Of a DNA stretch of 64,000 nucleotides, positions 1 to 14,730 are shown piece after piece. The notes below the pieces were generated by a model. That model did not search any database. It was not told where the DNA came from and saw only the letters and a list, made by a program, of their open reading frames with translations. The translations under genes were made by a program, and so were the position numbers. Origin of the DNA: Phaffia rhodozyma (Eukaryota > Basidiomycota > Tremellomycetes > Cystofilobasidiales > Mrakiaceae); assembly GCA_014706385.1 (NCBI GenBank), contig JACGZH010000007.1, positions 937,501 through 1,001,500 on the forward strand. The letters are read 5' to 3'. Positions within the stretch are counted from its first letter, which is position 1; every line of letters begins with the position of its first letter.

Positions 1-729
1 AAGACAGGAGAGACGTCAGATCGACGCCATGTTCCTAGAAGGTCGAATGCAAAGTACAGGTCGAGAGGAAACTTCATACCAGAGCAACTGCGAAGAAGGG
101 GAGATTCTCAAAACCATTCTGCTGAGCAGCTTCGGCTCGGACAATGACCTTCTCTCTAAAACAGGGTTATAAGGGAACACGTCAGCCTAGGGCTATCTTA
201 TGCCTTACTACTTATAGAGACCGAACACCGATACACTTGAACAAAAGACCGATTTAAAGAAAAGCAAAGAAAACGTCTGACATACTCCTTGGTTAGTTTC
301 TCTTTCTTCTGCAGCTGATTCAAGAATCCTCGAGGATCTTTGCGAGAGAAATATTATGAATTTGAACAAAAGGATGTTAGTGAATTGCAAGACAACTATG
401 AGGATGTAGTTTCAAATTCAAAGCCGAAATGCCCATAGGACGATAGCCGACTCTAACCAAATTTTGCTATATCAATGGGCTAGTGAAGTCAAATGGGAAT
501 GCAACATACTTGAGTTGTCCCATTCATCCTTTCTCAAAGAGTTCCACCTGTTGACGGCATAAAGATGAGGGGTCACTGTATATATCATCCAGGTTATCCC
601 ACACGAATAAGTAACTGTTCGCTTTGTTTAGCCATCGAATCGATCGATCAACTACTAACAGGACAAGATCCAAGCTACAGGAACAGTATAGAGCGAGTAA
701 TTGTAGGCTCCATTTGGGAAGAAGAACAT
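1..729 (-). CDS. MAPEG-family membrane protein, 3' end cut by window edge
   Basis: Five minus-strand exons join in phase: 660-729, 510-575, 286-337, 80-155 and 1-34, the last running off the left edge. The product begins MFFFPNGAYNYSLYTVPVAW, then continues TPHLYAVNRW, SNPRGFLNQL and RAEAAQQNGFENLPFFAVAL. The AAQQNGFENLPFF block and the NPRGFL block are typical of fungal MAPEG proteins (membrane-associated proteins in eicosanoid and glutathione metabolism, four transmembrane helices). The first hydrophobic stretch (NYSLYTVPVAWILSL) would be helix 1. Seen: the exons and motifs. Known: the family includes microsomal glutathione transferases, but many fungal members have no proven substrate. The gene diverges from the monooxygenase gene at 1014 across about 285 bp. 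The intron between 337 and 510 is long for this locus, so a missed exon is possible. A longer ORF in another frame (524-967) overlaps exon 1 and is judged a shadow. Confidence 0.72.
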
Positions 730-1013
730 GATGAACAAGTTTGACGGAAGAGAAGGACGGGTTAAGCAAGCTTGATAGATCGGAGGGAACACTTGAGTTA
801 TAAAGGTTTCTGAGATGATACAAAATGCGATAACCCCGGTGGAGTCTTAGTCTGACGTCAGCCAGTTCAAAATCATTCACCGTTCGGTTATAGGTAATCG
901 CCAGAATATCCGGGAAAAACAGGGAATAACTTACCATTCGATTCCAAGCTCCGAACACCATCTTCAACCATCATCATCACTTCCTTCCATCAATCTTCGC
1001 TTCAACTGTGATC

Positions 1014-1682
1014 ATGTCTCTTCCTGCTGTCCCCGATAACGTTCGACCAGATGCTCCTTTGATTGTCTTTGCAAAGATCATTGGTATGTGATCTTGGTCT
1101 TATGCATGCTTTACGTCTATGTTTCGTCTTCGCACAGACTTGATCGTTGTTGCGACCTAATGTCCTTTCTTACCATCGATCTTGATAATGATTCGTCTTA
1201 TCTGACCTTTCTGTATCTACAGCCAAGCCCGGTAAGGCAGACGAGCTCGGTCAAGCTATCAATATCTGTGTCGAAAAGTCCAACAAGGTTATTTTTTCAT
1301 CTTGACTTGTGATCATCCTCGTGTTTTTTTTTTCGCAACATCACGTGGCTGATGGTTTTCTATGATTCTGACTTGGTCTATATCATACAGGAGCCTGGAA
1401 CCCTTATTTACACCATCCTCCGACAGCTTGACCAACCGGATACATTCCTCGCTTATGAGAAATATGAGAACTTGGCCGCTTTCAAAGAACACGGTAAAGG
1501 CGAGGCGCTCAAGGAGCTTGTCTCTAAGAATCTTGCTGCAGGGTAAGTTTAGTCCAATCAGTCTGCAATCATTTGACAAAAGAGTTCGATTCTGACGGTC
1601 TCTTTGATCATCGATCACACTGTTTTCCAGTTTGGAGCTCAACTACACTCAGGATATTCAGGGCTTCAAGTCCAAGATCTGA
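1014..1682 (+). CDS. ABM-fold small monooxygenase-like protein (quinol monooxygenase family)
   Basis: Four exons (1014-1083, 1223-1287, 1391-1542, 1631-1682) give a protein of about 112 residues starting MSLPAVPDNVRPDAPLIVFA and ending GFKSKI. It has the antibiotic biosynthesis monooxygenase (ABM) dimeric alpha/beta-barrel pattern: an N-terminal strand followed by KPGKADELGQAI, the central EPGTLIYTILRQLDQPDTFL and YEKYENLAAFKEHGKG. Family members such as YgiN act on quinols and others on polyketides, usually as cofactor-free oxygenases, but several are simply small-molecule-binding. The length matches the single-domain family (about 95-115 residues). The donor of intron 2 (GTTATT) is weak, yet the reading phase is preserved and the family sequence runs across it. 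The start is the only ATG before exon 1. The substrate cannot be predicted. Confidence 0.8.
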
Positions 1683-1951
1683 TTTAATACACAGGTGCAT
1701 GTAACAATTATATGCTCCGTTATATCTCTCTCTGCCAAGAAGCACAAGTAGCAGCCAGAAGTAGGCCCAGAGGATCAGACTCTACTACATCATCATGTAT
1801 ATGCAGCAGCAAGATATTGCAATGGAAGAGTATGAAAGAATACATAATGTAGCTGTCAGCGCAGACAGACAGCACGGTAAACGCAAGAGAGCAAGGAAGG
1901 GCATGTGATCAGGAAGAAGAACGCATGGGATGGTCGGGCCATATCGGAGGT

Positions 1952-2724
1952 TTAGTATCCAGATCCGGTCTGTGACCCGAACTGCCTACCGCCACCAGAA
2001 TCTTGTTTGTATTGATCGAATGCAATGCAATCAGAGGGATGTCAGATTATGTGTCCTCTAAGAGATTTTTTCCTTTCAATAGGCTTACTATCAGCAGCCT
2101 GGTTATCTCCGGTTCTTCCAAAGAAAGGATCTACACTCTGGGAGTCACTTCCCATGAGGTCCGATTGATAGTCTTTACCTGCGATATTGCCCAAGAATCT
2201 TGCTGTTGTATGAGTGGAAGCACAACAAGGATGAAGACAAGCAGATGAAGAAAGACAAGATACTAACCTTGGTTGCCTCCCATAGTCTGGCGTCCCGAAG
2301 AACTTGTCATGTTCCCTTGGTCTGTATAACCTCCAGAACTGGACATGCTCTGTCCCGAATATCCCCCGCCCGACAGATCGGAGTCCATGCCACTCTGACC
2401 CATGCCACTCTGACCCATGCCACTCTGACCCATGCCACTCTGACCCATGCCACTCTGACCCATGCCACTCTGACCCATGCCACTCTGACCCATGCCACTC
2501 TGACCCATGCCACTCTGACCCATGCCACTCTGACCCATGCCACTCTGACCCATGCCCATGCCTTCATCTTGACCTGCATCTTGGCCGATAGTGTCTCCTC
2601 CCATTCCCATTGAATCACCTCCTCGCTGCGGACCAGGATTGGTCACATTGTTCTTGGAGGTTCGATCGCTATCGTCGTCGTTGTCTTTGTTTCCTTTGCC
2701 TGCAAGATTCTTTACAAAATCCAT
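1952..2724 (-). CDS. Gly/Met/Ser-rich low-complexity protein with GMGQS pentapeptide repeats
   Basis: I do not recognise the family. Three exons join in phase on the minus strand: 2268-2724, 2089-2202 and 1952-2001. The product starts MDFVKNLAGKGNKDNDDDSD, has an acidic and polar stretch, then eleven tandem GMGQS pentapeptides, a Gly/Ser/Gln-rich segment (SSSGGYTDQGNMTSSSG), a more ordered part (FLGNIAGKDYQSDLMGSDSQ) and the tail GGGRQFGSQTGSGY. There is no signal peptide and no membrane segment, so a soluble and probably largely disordered cytosolic or nuclear protein is expected. The repeat is exact at DNA level and in multiples of three bases, so copy changes keep the frame. The exon 1 donor GTTAGT lies right after AACCAAG. 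Introns here use clear AG acceptors (ACAACAG, AACAAG). Function unknown. Confidence 0.68.
2386..2550. repeat. Perfect 15-bp tandem repeat, 11 copies
   Basis: The plus-strand unit CATGCCACTCTGACC is repeated eleven times without a mismatch. It is translated on the minus strand as GMGQS within the gene at 1952-2724. Identity of all copies points to recent expansion or ongoing homogenisation by slippage or unequal exchange. Confidence 0.97.
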
Positions 2725-3460
2725 TATGATGGTGTCTTCTGTTGTTAAGAGATGCTAGTCGAATTCCGCTGGCGCTGTCGAAAGGCAAGTGATAAGGAGT
2801 CGTACGTAACGAAGAGAGATGGAAAGGGAAGAACAGACACATGAACAAGAGATCTTATAGTCGACTCTCAGTTGCCGTAGACTCAATAGAAGCACCATGT
2901 CATGCATTCTCCTACGTATCGAGCAAAGAATAATTAAGTAGAAGAACCCCTGTTTTTGCTGCATGTCCCAGAATAAAACGACGGGAATTCAAGATGTTGG
3001 TAAGTATCTTGTTGCTAGCAAATCACGGTGCATGCGACGAACCGTCAGAAGGGTCAACTGTCTATCATGCACACCCTTGGCGTACTCATAAAACATCCTT
3101 GACTTCCTTCGGGGAGGTCTATGGAAACCTGAGAAGCTTCACTTGACCTTCCACGCACATATATCTGTTCCCATTTCGAACACAACTCAATACGAGCGCC
3201 CGATATGAATATCATACGATACACCAGTGCCGTTCTAAGTGAAGAGCAGAAGTAAGGATGTGATTGATACAATAGATGATCTCACCTTGAATTCTATAGA
3301 TCTAAATCACGATGACCATGTTCGTGCTTCTCTCCTACCAACAGCCTGACACGCACGTGACTCACGTTCGCCACCCGTCTGTGCCGATCTTAGTGTCACC
3401 CGTTTCATGACGAGTCTGCTCACCTTCAACTTCTCTCCACCATCCGATCGGACTGATACC
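2725..3460. other. Divergent intergenic region
   Basis: This 736-bp gap separates the starts of the minus-strand Gly/Met-rich gene and the plus-strand XPB gene, so it should hold both promoters. Short ORFs (2755-2964 and 3054-3272) have no family resemblance and no splice-consistent partners. CACGTG-type sequence is present near 3354. Nothing else is recognised. Confidence 0.5.
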
Positions 3461-7520
<4,060 letters not shown>

Positions 7521-8008
7521 AATCAGTCTATTTTCAGCTCAAGGGGCGAGTTGGGTTGCGTTTTGTTAGAGTGGATTGGTTCAATTTGACAGAACGAGGA
7601 GTTCGGATGAGATAAAAGATCGTTTTTGTACAATATATACCAACATTCATCCACTCGTACGCATCTTCGATTCGATGTCTTTCCAGACCACGATTTGTCT
7701 CAACATCTGACCTCATTCGATCATCGTTACTGTAGACTGAGAGCCGTAATATATATCGAGCAACCTTGTGTGTTCAAGAATTCATGTATGAATAGGCATA
7801 AACGAGAACGAGACGGAACAGCCAACAAGCAAGTGATCTGAATTGGTGAAGCGACAATTGATGAATATGAAGACCGAATAATAATATACAAGAAAAATCC
7901 GTGGATAAATCTGAAGTTCAACCAGACAAGACAGAATAGAACAAATCGATGAAATCAGGGGCGAGCACGATACAGAAAGGTAGCAGGGGAGATGGTAGAA
8001 AGCTTCGA
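7521..8008. other. Convergent intergenic region
   Basis: About 490 bp between the stop codons of the XPB gene and the PX-domain gene. It contains only short overlapping ORFs on both strands and AT-rich stretches that fit 3' untranslated ends. No RNA gene or repeat is seen. Confidence 0.5.
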
Positions 8009-11000
8009 TCATTTAGCTGTTTGCGGATCCTCGAGCTTGGATTCAATGAGAAGGGGTCGGACCTATATGATTATAAACGTGCGTATGGTTAGAACAGGTC
8101 TCCAGTATATAGCTAGTTGTTGATTGTCAGGAAAGGAAACCAAGAAAGACCTACCATTTCAATAAAAAGGGGTAGTAAATCAGGCAGCAATCGAACGGAT
8201 GGAGGAGTGATTGTAACTTTTCCTTTCTTTTTCGCGTGCCTTGCCGTCTCTTTCTTGCCGTACAATCCATCCGCCGGTGTTCCAGGCGGTGGCATCCTCC
8301 TTTGCAGACCTGACACCGCTCCGTTGCCAGAGGTTGTTGTAGAGGATCCGTTGGAGTTGGTGGGGATGGCGGTACTAGAGTTTGAAGGTGATTTCTTGTG
8401 TCGGATAGGATGACGGAGTGATCTTGAAGCGGGAGCTTCCAAAATCGGAGGACTCTTCTCGTCCCAGAGGAGAACGGCCGGTGATTGGAGAGGCATCGTA
8501 CTCTCCTCTGGAGGAGTACTGAATCCATCGTTTCCTGCTCCATCCGCATCTTCATCGCTCTCCTCATCGTTCTCATAGATAACATCATCGTCGCTACTGT
8601 CTTCCTCCTCGATCTCTTGAACATCACTTCGCATGGTGTTGCCAATGCTCAGCCCATCCACCAATGAGTCGATCAGTTCTTGTTCCTCCTCCCCGTCGGC
8701 TGCCTCACCCGATCCACCGGATTTTCCACCGGCTCGAAGGAACTTTCGACGAACTTTTGATTCATGAGCCACCTTCAGTTTGTAGTGATACACGGCGATG
8801 TCGTCAACTTCTTTCAGAAGAGCTTGACGTTCAGGTCCGGAATGAGGGAGTAGGACTTCGAGATCAATCTTTCCAGGTCCCCCGGCAGCTTTCGAAGGGA
8901 CACCGTCTCGGACGAAATCGAGGAAAATCTCTATCCAGGACATGAATGACGAGAACAGATTGGACCCCTTGGAATGAACTTTGTGAACAAACGTATAGAA
9001 CGATTGTTCGTGTCTCTCAACAAGATCGATAAAGATCTGAACGGTTTGACTTGAATTCTCTTGACTCACTATTGATCAGGTAAATTCAAAAGAGAGAGGT
9101 TAGGTACGAAAGATGCTCATAGAAGATTGTTTCACTTGTGAATCAAAGAAACGTACGATCTTCAACTTGGTCAAGTGTCTTGATTAGATCGTTGATGAAG
9201 TTCTGAAGATCACCTAATGAATCGGCAATCCCAGCGGCTTTATAAACCTGAGCCAGAGGTGCATAGAAGATAGTGATGATATCCTTCATCAACTCTGCAG
9301 TTGCCCCCTGTCAGAGAGTATGTTAAGCACGATGTCAGTCGAACAATTCGATCCAACAAGATGTTTAGAGAAAGAATGTTCAAAGAGAATGAGAGCATCA
9401 AACTCACCTCAAAGATCAAAGCAATCATTTTCTCTCTCTCCCTGACCCTAGAATATAGTTTCATAACGTAATTGAGATCCACAAACAGCCAACCCTCTTC
9501 CTGTTCTGGTCCGTCGTCTTCGTCAGAATCGGCCGATTCCACTCGTTCGGATCGGTATTGGGAGTACGCTCTATGAGCTTGGATTACTCTCATCATCTGT
9601 GGTCGAGACAATGCAGGTGCGTCTGGGGACCGAAGGATGACTGCCAAGATATCAATTCCTTCCGCGTCTGTTGACGCAACGATAAGAGAAAGGGATCAAT
9701 TGTCACAAGCGCAACTTGAGAGCGGATACAGAAAGAACGAACCGGCATCCATTTTGTAAAGCTTTTGAATCTCCGGGGGAGCAGCGACAAACTGCTTGAC
9801 TTTTTCACAGAAAACAGGGTCCCCAATTTTTTCACTCAGGACATCGATCTGTTCGGTTAGATCCCGAATGTCCTCGTTGATGGCAGTGGAGAACATTCTG
9901 AAAACAGTTAAAAGAGAACTCGGCCTTAAGTTCAGCGATAGGAACATTGAGAAGATCACTCAAGAAGACCCTCTTACCGCTGAATCAAACTTTGCCCTCC
10001 GAACGGTCTAGCCAAAAACAGATCGAGGACACCTGAATGCAAGGATATTGAGCTGAAGATTCATTCTGCCGTTGTATGACTTGAGAGAACACTACATACC
10101 TCGGATCATCGCCATAGGATTACTGATCTTGAGAATTCCTTTGAGAACGAAGTAAGGCATGAGACCATGCAGACGCTTGAGTTGGGACAGCGTGTTAGAT
10201 GCATCATCCGATGCAACAAATGTTTGGAAGATTGCAGCCGCCACTCTTCGAATCAACAGTGTCAAAGAACTATCAGTTTTATGAGGACAACACAAAACAG
10301 ACTCAGGTTATAGGCTTACGAGATACGTCCGTATTCAAGAACCTTTTGGAAGTCCTCAGGAAGGTCTTCTTTCTTCTCAGTCTGCTTGATGATCTCAAAC
10401 ACACCTCTGATTCCACCGGTCTGAATAACTTCTTCTCTCAGCTCCTTGATGGAACTCCTGAGTTCTTCAACCCGTCTCTCAGCTTCCCGTTTGAACTGTT
10501 TCTTTCCTTCCTCTCGAATCCGATCAGCATCCTCTCTGCGTCGAGCGTCGATTTGTTCCCCTGCCGAGAGCTCGACTGGCTGCGAGAGCAAGAACGATCG
10601 AAGAACAGGTGAGTTTGCCAAGGTTGCTTTAGCGAGAAGCGAACGAAGGAACGACCGAAGGGTCAGCCTGTTCTTCTCCCTTGTCAAATTGGACGAGATA
10701 AGGTTGGGAGGTAAACCCGAATCAGCAGTGGATGTCCGGCTTAGTGTTGGATCGAAAGGAGAGCCAGGTACAGAAGATGAATTGTGGTCGATCGAGCTTC
10801 GAGGGCTTGAAGTGGAGGAGGAGGATGCACCAGGAATCCAAGATGCGAGGTACGCTCTGGTGGATTGAGGGGCGGATGGTACGTTGCCAGGCGCTTGAGC
10901 AGAGGTTGTGGTAACCGTGGTTCTATCTTTTGCGGGCGGAGACCTGATCTCCTCTTTTGGGTGGTGGAGTCGGAGCTATGTCAGGATATATGAAATGATG

Positions 11001-12204
11001 TAAGAAAAAGGTTGGATACGACTTGATAGGACGAAGAGGCAAGAAACAAACCTCATCAGACAACCGGCGGAAGTCTCCATATCTTCTCCAAACATATACG
11101 TCTGGTCGATTCGTTCGCCGGGTTCTTATAAGGAATTCCTGTGAATGCAAAAACGCGTATTTAACTTTTCAAAAACGACTCTCTAAGGGAGGAAATGATT
11201 AGACTCTGGAGAAGACTTACCTCATGAGTCTTGCTTCGGACTCTTCCCTTCTCGGCTATACCTCGAACGCCAATGACATTAATCTCAAATTCTGGACTCT
11301 CCTTATTTTCTACTCCACCTGTAAGCTGAACTCTTCTCTTTGCTTCCTCCTCGAGCACATGCAAATCATCCTGTCCGATTCTCACGACTTCCTCTCCGCC
11401 TTCTACCTTAATGGCGCTCCCGAGGAGGACGGTCATATGTTTCTCAAGTCGATCAAAGATCTGTCTTCGTTTGGCAGCGTCTGTCGCAATGGACGGATCA
11501 TCATCCAAGAAAGGAATTGAGGAAGGTGCCAGGGAGAGCGCAAGGAACTGGGAGAGGGTTGGTTGAACTTTGTGTGGCCAGAAACTAGCAGGTGCCGCTG
11601 TCAAGAATCTGTCCGGGCATGAATGATGTGAGCCGGATATATACCCAGAGTAGATGGTGAGATCAGGCGGGAGATTCTCAATAGATAGAGAATATAGACA
11701 AAGGACGACTTACGGAAATGTCAGAACAAACTGTCTGAACATAAACTTCAAGAATGGTAGGTCCGGCAAAGTCTTGGTTCTCATAATTCCTTCCTCCCTG
11801 CCCGGAACTTGCTCAAGAGGTGCCTTGAATGGCGCCCCCAACGCGGCGATACCATCCATCCCCAACGCTGGGTCCGAGATCAAAGCGAGTTCATCCATAA
11901 ACTGATGGTTGACAAGGAACTTTTTCAGATAATGCGCTCGGAGAGGAGTCAAAACATGTGCGTTCGAAGCATTGTGGTTCGGGAGCGACGAGATTGAAGG
12001 ATGCAAAATGGAGGACGTAGGGATGGGTGGTCGTGTTCGTTTTCTAACGGATTTTGATTCTGTTACCATAAGAATGGGGTTGATCAAAGGAGAATCGATG
12101 GACGTCAGTGCGATCCTAAGAAAAGACAAATCCCAATATCACACGAATCACATCAAGTCGGGATGGTGAGCAGGAGGATGGGCGAGACAAAAACTGAGAG
12201 CCAC

Positions 12205-12241
<37 letters not shown>

Positions 12242-12556
12242 TTATACTGATGGTGTTTCTTCCAATCTAAGAATAGGATGACCGGAGATCAACTTGAACT
12301 CATCTTCAGCCACCTTCTACACATTCTTCCTCCTCTCTTCTACCAAAAGGACTCTTCTCAGGCCATTCTCCCATACCGATTGGGCCCGTATTGTATCGAT
12401 CGACCAAGAAAATCAGATGCCACGCTTTACATAACAGAAACGGAAGAGCTTGCCTGTGTCATCTAAGTTCAACCTATCGAGATCAGAAGAAGGAGGAGCC
12501 GGAGGAGCCCTTGACGGTTTAGTACCCGAACTTCCCATCTGAGGTGAAGAATCCAT
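8009..12556 (-). CDS. PXB-PX-DUF3818 protein (fungal PX-associated domain family, YPR097W-like)
   Basis: Large multi-exon gene for a peripheral membrane, phosphoinositide-binding protein. From the N-terminus: a short disordered start (MDSSPQMGSSGTKPSRAPPA), the PX-associated PXB region (LTPLRAHYLKKFLVNHQFMD, then LPFLKFMFRQFVLTFP), a PX domain (EFLIRTRRTNRPDVYVWRRY, GDFRRLSDE) and a long C-terminal DUF3818 region (PYFVLKGILKISNPMAMIRG, EGWLFVDLNYVMKLYSRVRE). The tail has acidic and Ser/Pro-rich linkers and ends LIESKLEDPQTAK. Known: the yeast relative YPR097W binds phosphoinositides and affects lipid handling. The last exon joins at 8113-8160 through a GTAGGT donor. The N-terminal exon arrangement between about 12117 and 12556 is uncertain: a run of CAG triplets lies there and the exon 1 donor (GTTGAA or GTAAAG) is not clear. 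PXB, PX and DUF3818 are confident. Confidence 0.83.
12206..12237. repeat. (CTG)n / (CAG)n trinucleotide microsatellite
   Basis: About ten uninterrupted CTG triplets on the plus strand. They lie inside the 5' part of the PX-domain gene, where it is unclear whether they are in an intron or a short exon. If translated on the minus strand they would give a Ser, Gln or Ala run depending on frame. Confidence 0.95.
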
Positions 12557-12809
12557 TGTCCTAAGAAAAGCCAGAGACTAAAGAGGGTTCGATGGCGACA
12601 ACAACGAGAGATGATACGGTGATAGTATCCAGATGGACGATTGAGGGTATTCGCATAAAGCGGGAAAGAATAGAATGAGCGGATTTTCTGCTACTAAGCG
12701 CAGTAAACGAGATCGTCATCGTCCTTCTTCTCAGGCTTCAAGGTATGGTATCTCTTCTTTACCAGCAACTATGGTCTCAATTGTGGTACGCATGGCGTAT
12801 GTAGCCAAA

Positions 12810-14330
12810 TCATGAATCATTCTCTCCATATGTTTCCCTTAACCAGGTCTTGCTCTTCTCGACTTCTTCGTCTTTACCTTCACTGATAGCTCCCTGCGCA
12901 TCCTGCCCAGTCGACTGTTCAAGCGCGCTTGCCAGTGCTTTCAGCTGCCTAGCCCCTAGACGCTCGGGACAAAACCAGAATATTCGAAGACCATCTTTGT
13001 CGCGCCATGGAGAGTGAACCAGACTAGGTGGAAGAACGAGTTGGGACTGCAACTCAGATATCGCTTGGGCAGACAGAACCAGAGGGTGTCGAGCTTCTAG
13101 GTCGAATACTTCAGGATCTCGTCTCGGAGAAGGTTGCTGGTTCTGTCCGGAACGCGAGTAGGATATCAATGTATCAAGGGGAGAACAGAGCCGATCCTGA
13201 AGAGATGGGAGTTGAGAAGAAGGACCAGTCTGAGATCTAGTAGTCTCTGAAGGAGTGGTAGTTGATGTTGAATGAGTCTTAAGGTGATGTTCCTCTACTA
13301 AGTGGACGATGTCTCTGTTAGAGATGAAAGGCGGAAAGTAGCGCAACAAATCAAAACGATGCTCTTGGTCGGAGAACGTATTTTGAAGAAAGGGAGTATA
13401 TCCATGAACTCACTTCCATTCTAGCATGGCTCCCAGCCCAATATCTCCACAGGCCAATGTCTTTCCCACCGGCCCACGGACGTTATACCCTATCTCTTGC
13501 TCTACTACTCTGAGATGTTTAGCCGTCAGCGGATGGAAATACATGTGAGTATTCATTGCTGGGAATAGGTACGTTGGAGTCGAGGGTTCTAAAGCACGAA
13601 GAACCGAAGTCTATCATTGCGAAAAGAAGATGGAATGAGAATATACGTTAAATTGAGAGGGTAGACAGAGAGGGACACGCACAGCGAGGTTATCACACAG
13701 ACCTCCAGCTATTTTAGCCAGACTATTTGCTGAACAAGGAGCAACAAGGACCAAGTCGGCCCACCTCCTCAACTCGATGTGAAGAATAGGATCGCCTATC
13801 TTGTTCCAGGTCTAAAACCGCTCAACGATCCATCCATGTATCAGAGAGTAAACAATGCAATTCGTGAAGCGATAGTAAAAGCCGAACTAGACGTACAGCC
13901 CATTCATCTCTATCTCTCCAAACCTTGACTCCTTTTCCTACAGCTTCTGCCTCCTGAGGCTCAAAGAACGTCAAGCTTGCCTCTGTGGCGATCACCTGTA
14001 CGGATATATTCTCGTTCTTTCGTGTTACAAATAGATGAGTCGCAGGGACATAATCATGAGACGGCAAAACGAAAGATCCAAGTCAGATGTCGCTCGCGTA
14101 CGTGTAAAGGATTGCAAGACAGGATCTCGAGTATCTACTTTGAGTAAGGCCTGGACGATAAGAGGAAGCTTGACGGAAGCGACACTACCCGTGGTGATTA
14201 TTAACACATGAAGATTTCCCGGTATTCGATGGGTGGCTGCTTCAAAGTGCGAAGTTGTTGAACACATGTTATGTACGAAAGGGTAGTGAGTGGTTGGTAG
14301 AAAGAGAAGGGAGATTGTTCTCAAATCCAT
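12810..14330 (-). CDS. Phosphopantothenoylcysteine decarboxylase (Hal3/Cab3-type flavoprotein) with C-terminal extension
   Basis: FMN enzyme of coenzyme A synthesis that decarboxylates phosphopantothenoylcysteine; budding-yeast relatives (Cab3, Hal3/Sis2, Vhs3) form a heterotrimer and also inhibit the phosphatase Ppz1. Visible: FMN-binding start NLHVLIITTGSVASVKLPLI, then ISVQVIATEASLTFF, the catalytic His segment ILHIELRRWADLVLVAPCSA, NSLAKIAGGLCDNLA, the PAMNTHMYFHPLT loop with its Asn, and the ACGDIGLGAMLEWK loop with its Cys. His, Asn and Cys are all on one polypeptide, so a self-sufficient homotrimer is likely. Introns are placed after LLK (GTAGAT donor) and after EWK (acceptor TCTCTAACAG), rejoining at DIVHLVEEHHLK. 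A C-terminal extension of more than 100 residues follows, low-complexity then DGLRIFWFCPERLGARQLKA; I do not recognise it. The start (14330, or an internal Met at MCSTTSHF) is uncertain. Divergent from REI1. Confidence 0.88.
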
Positions 14331-14417
14331 TGTAACATCGTTCCTATCGTCACCGCCCACACTAAAGTCATCAGCACCGACATAGTCAGCATCAGCATCG
14401 TGTCTCGTGATGTAACT

Positions 14418-14443
14418 CTTTCTTCTTCTTCTTCTTCTTCTTC
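14418..14443. repeat. (CTT)n microsatellite between PPCDC and REI1
   Basis: A short run of CTT triplets lies in the 400-bp divergent spacer between the decarboxylase start and the REI1 start. Pyrimidine tracts of this sort are common in fungal promoters and 5' leaders; nothing else is recognised in the spacer. Confidence 0.85.
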
Positions 14444-14730
14444 ATTGATCAACCCGGTTTTGTCTTCCAGTTTGCGCGCGACATGAGACAGATGGGCAGA
14501 AGGAAGCGGCCTTGGTTGTCACTTAGACTGGATGAGTAAGATATGGGGATTGAGGGTTGAAAATAAATCACGTGATCCTCAAGCTGTGTTGGCAACTCGG
14601 ATGGCACTGATAATTTGAGAGAGGTTGTCAGACCCCCACTCATTCACACCACACACCACACCTATCTCAGCCAGCTATCGTGCTTGCTCTCACCAACACA
14701 GACATACCTACATACATATACAAACTCGAT

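Noticed and set aside
524..967. 147-residue minus-strand ORF as a separate gene
   Set aside because: It has no family resemblance and overlaps, in another frame, the MAPEG exons at 510-575 and 660-729, which join in phase and match a known family.
2755..3272. Small minus-strand ORFs upstream of the Gly/Met-rich gene
   Set aside because: Short, no homology signal, no conserved exon joins; they lie in a divergent promoter.
12675..12751. Plus-strand ATG exon (MSGFSATKRSKRDRHRPSS) with a good-looking GTATGG donor
   Set aside because: No downstream plus-strand exon continues it; it lies in the spacer before the PX-domain gene and runs into the opposite-strand decarboxylase gene.
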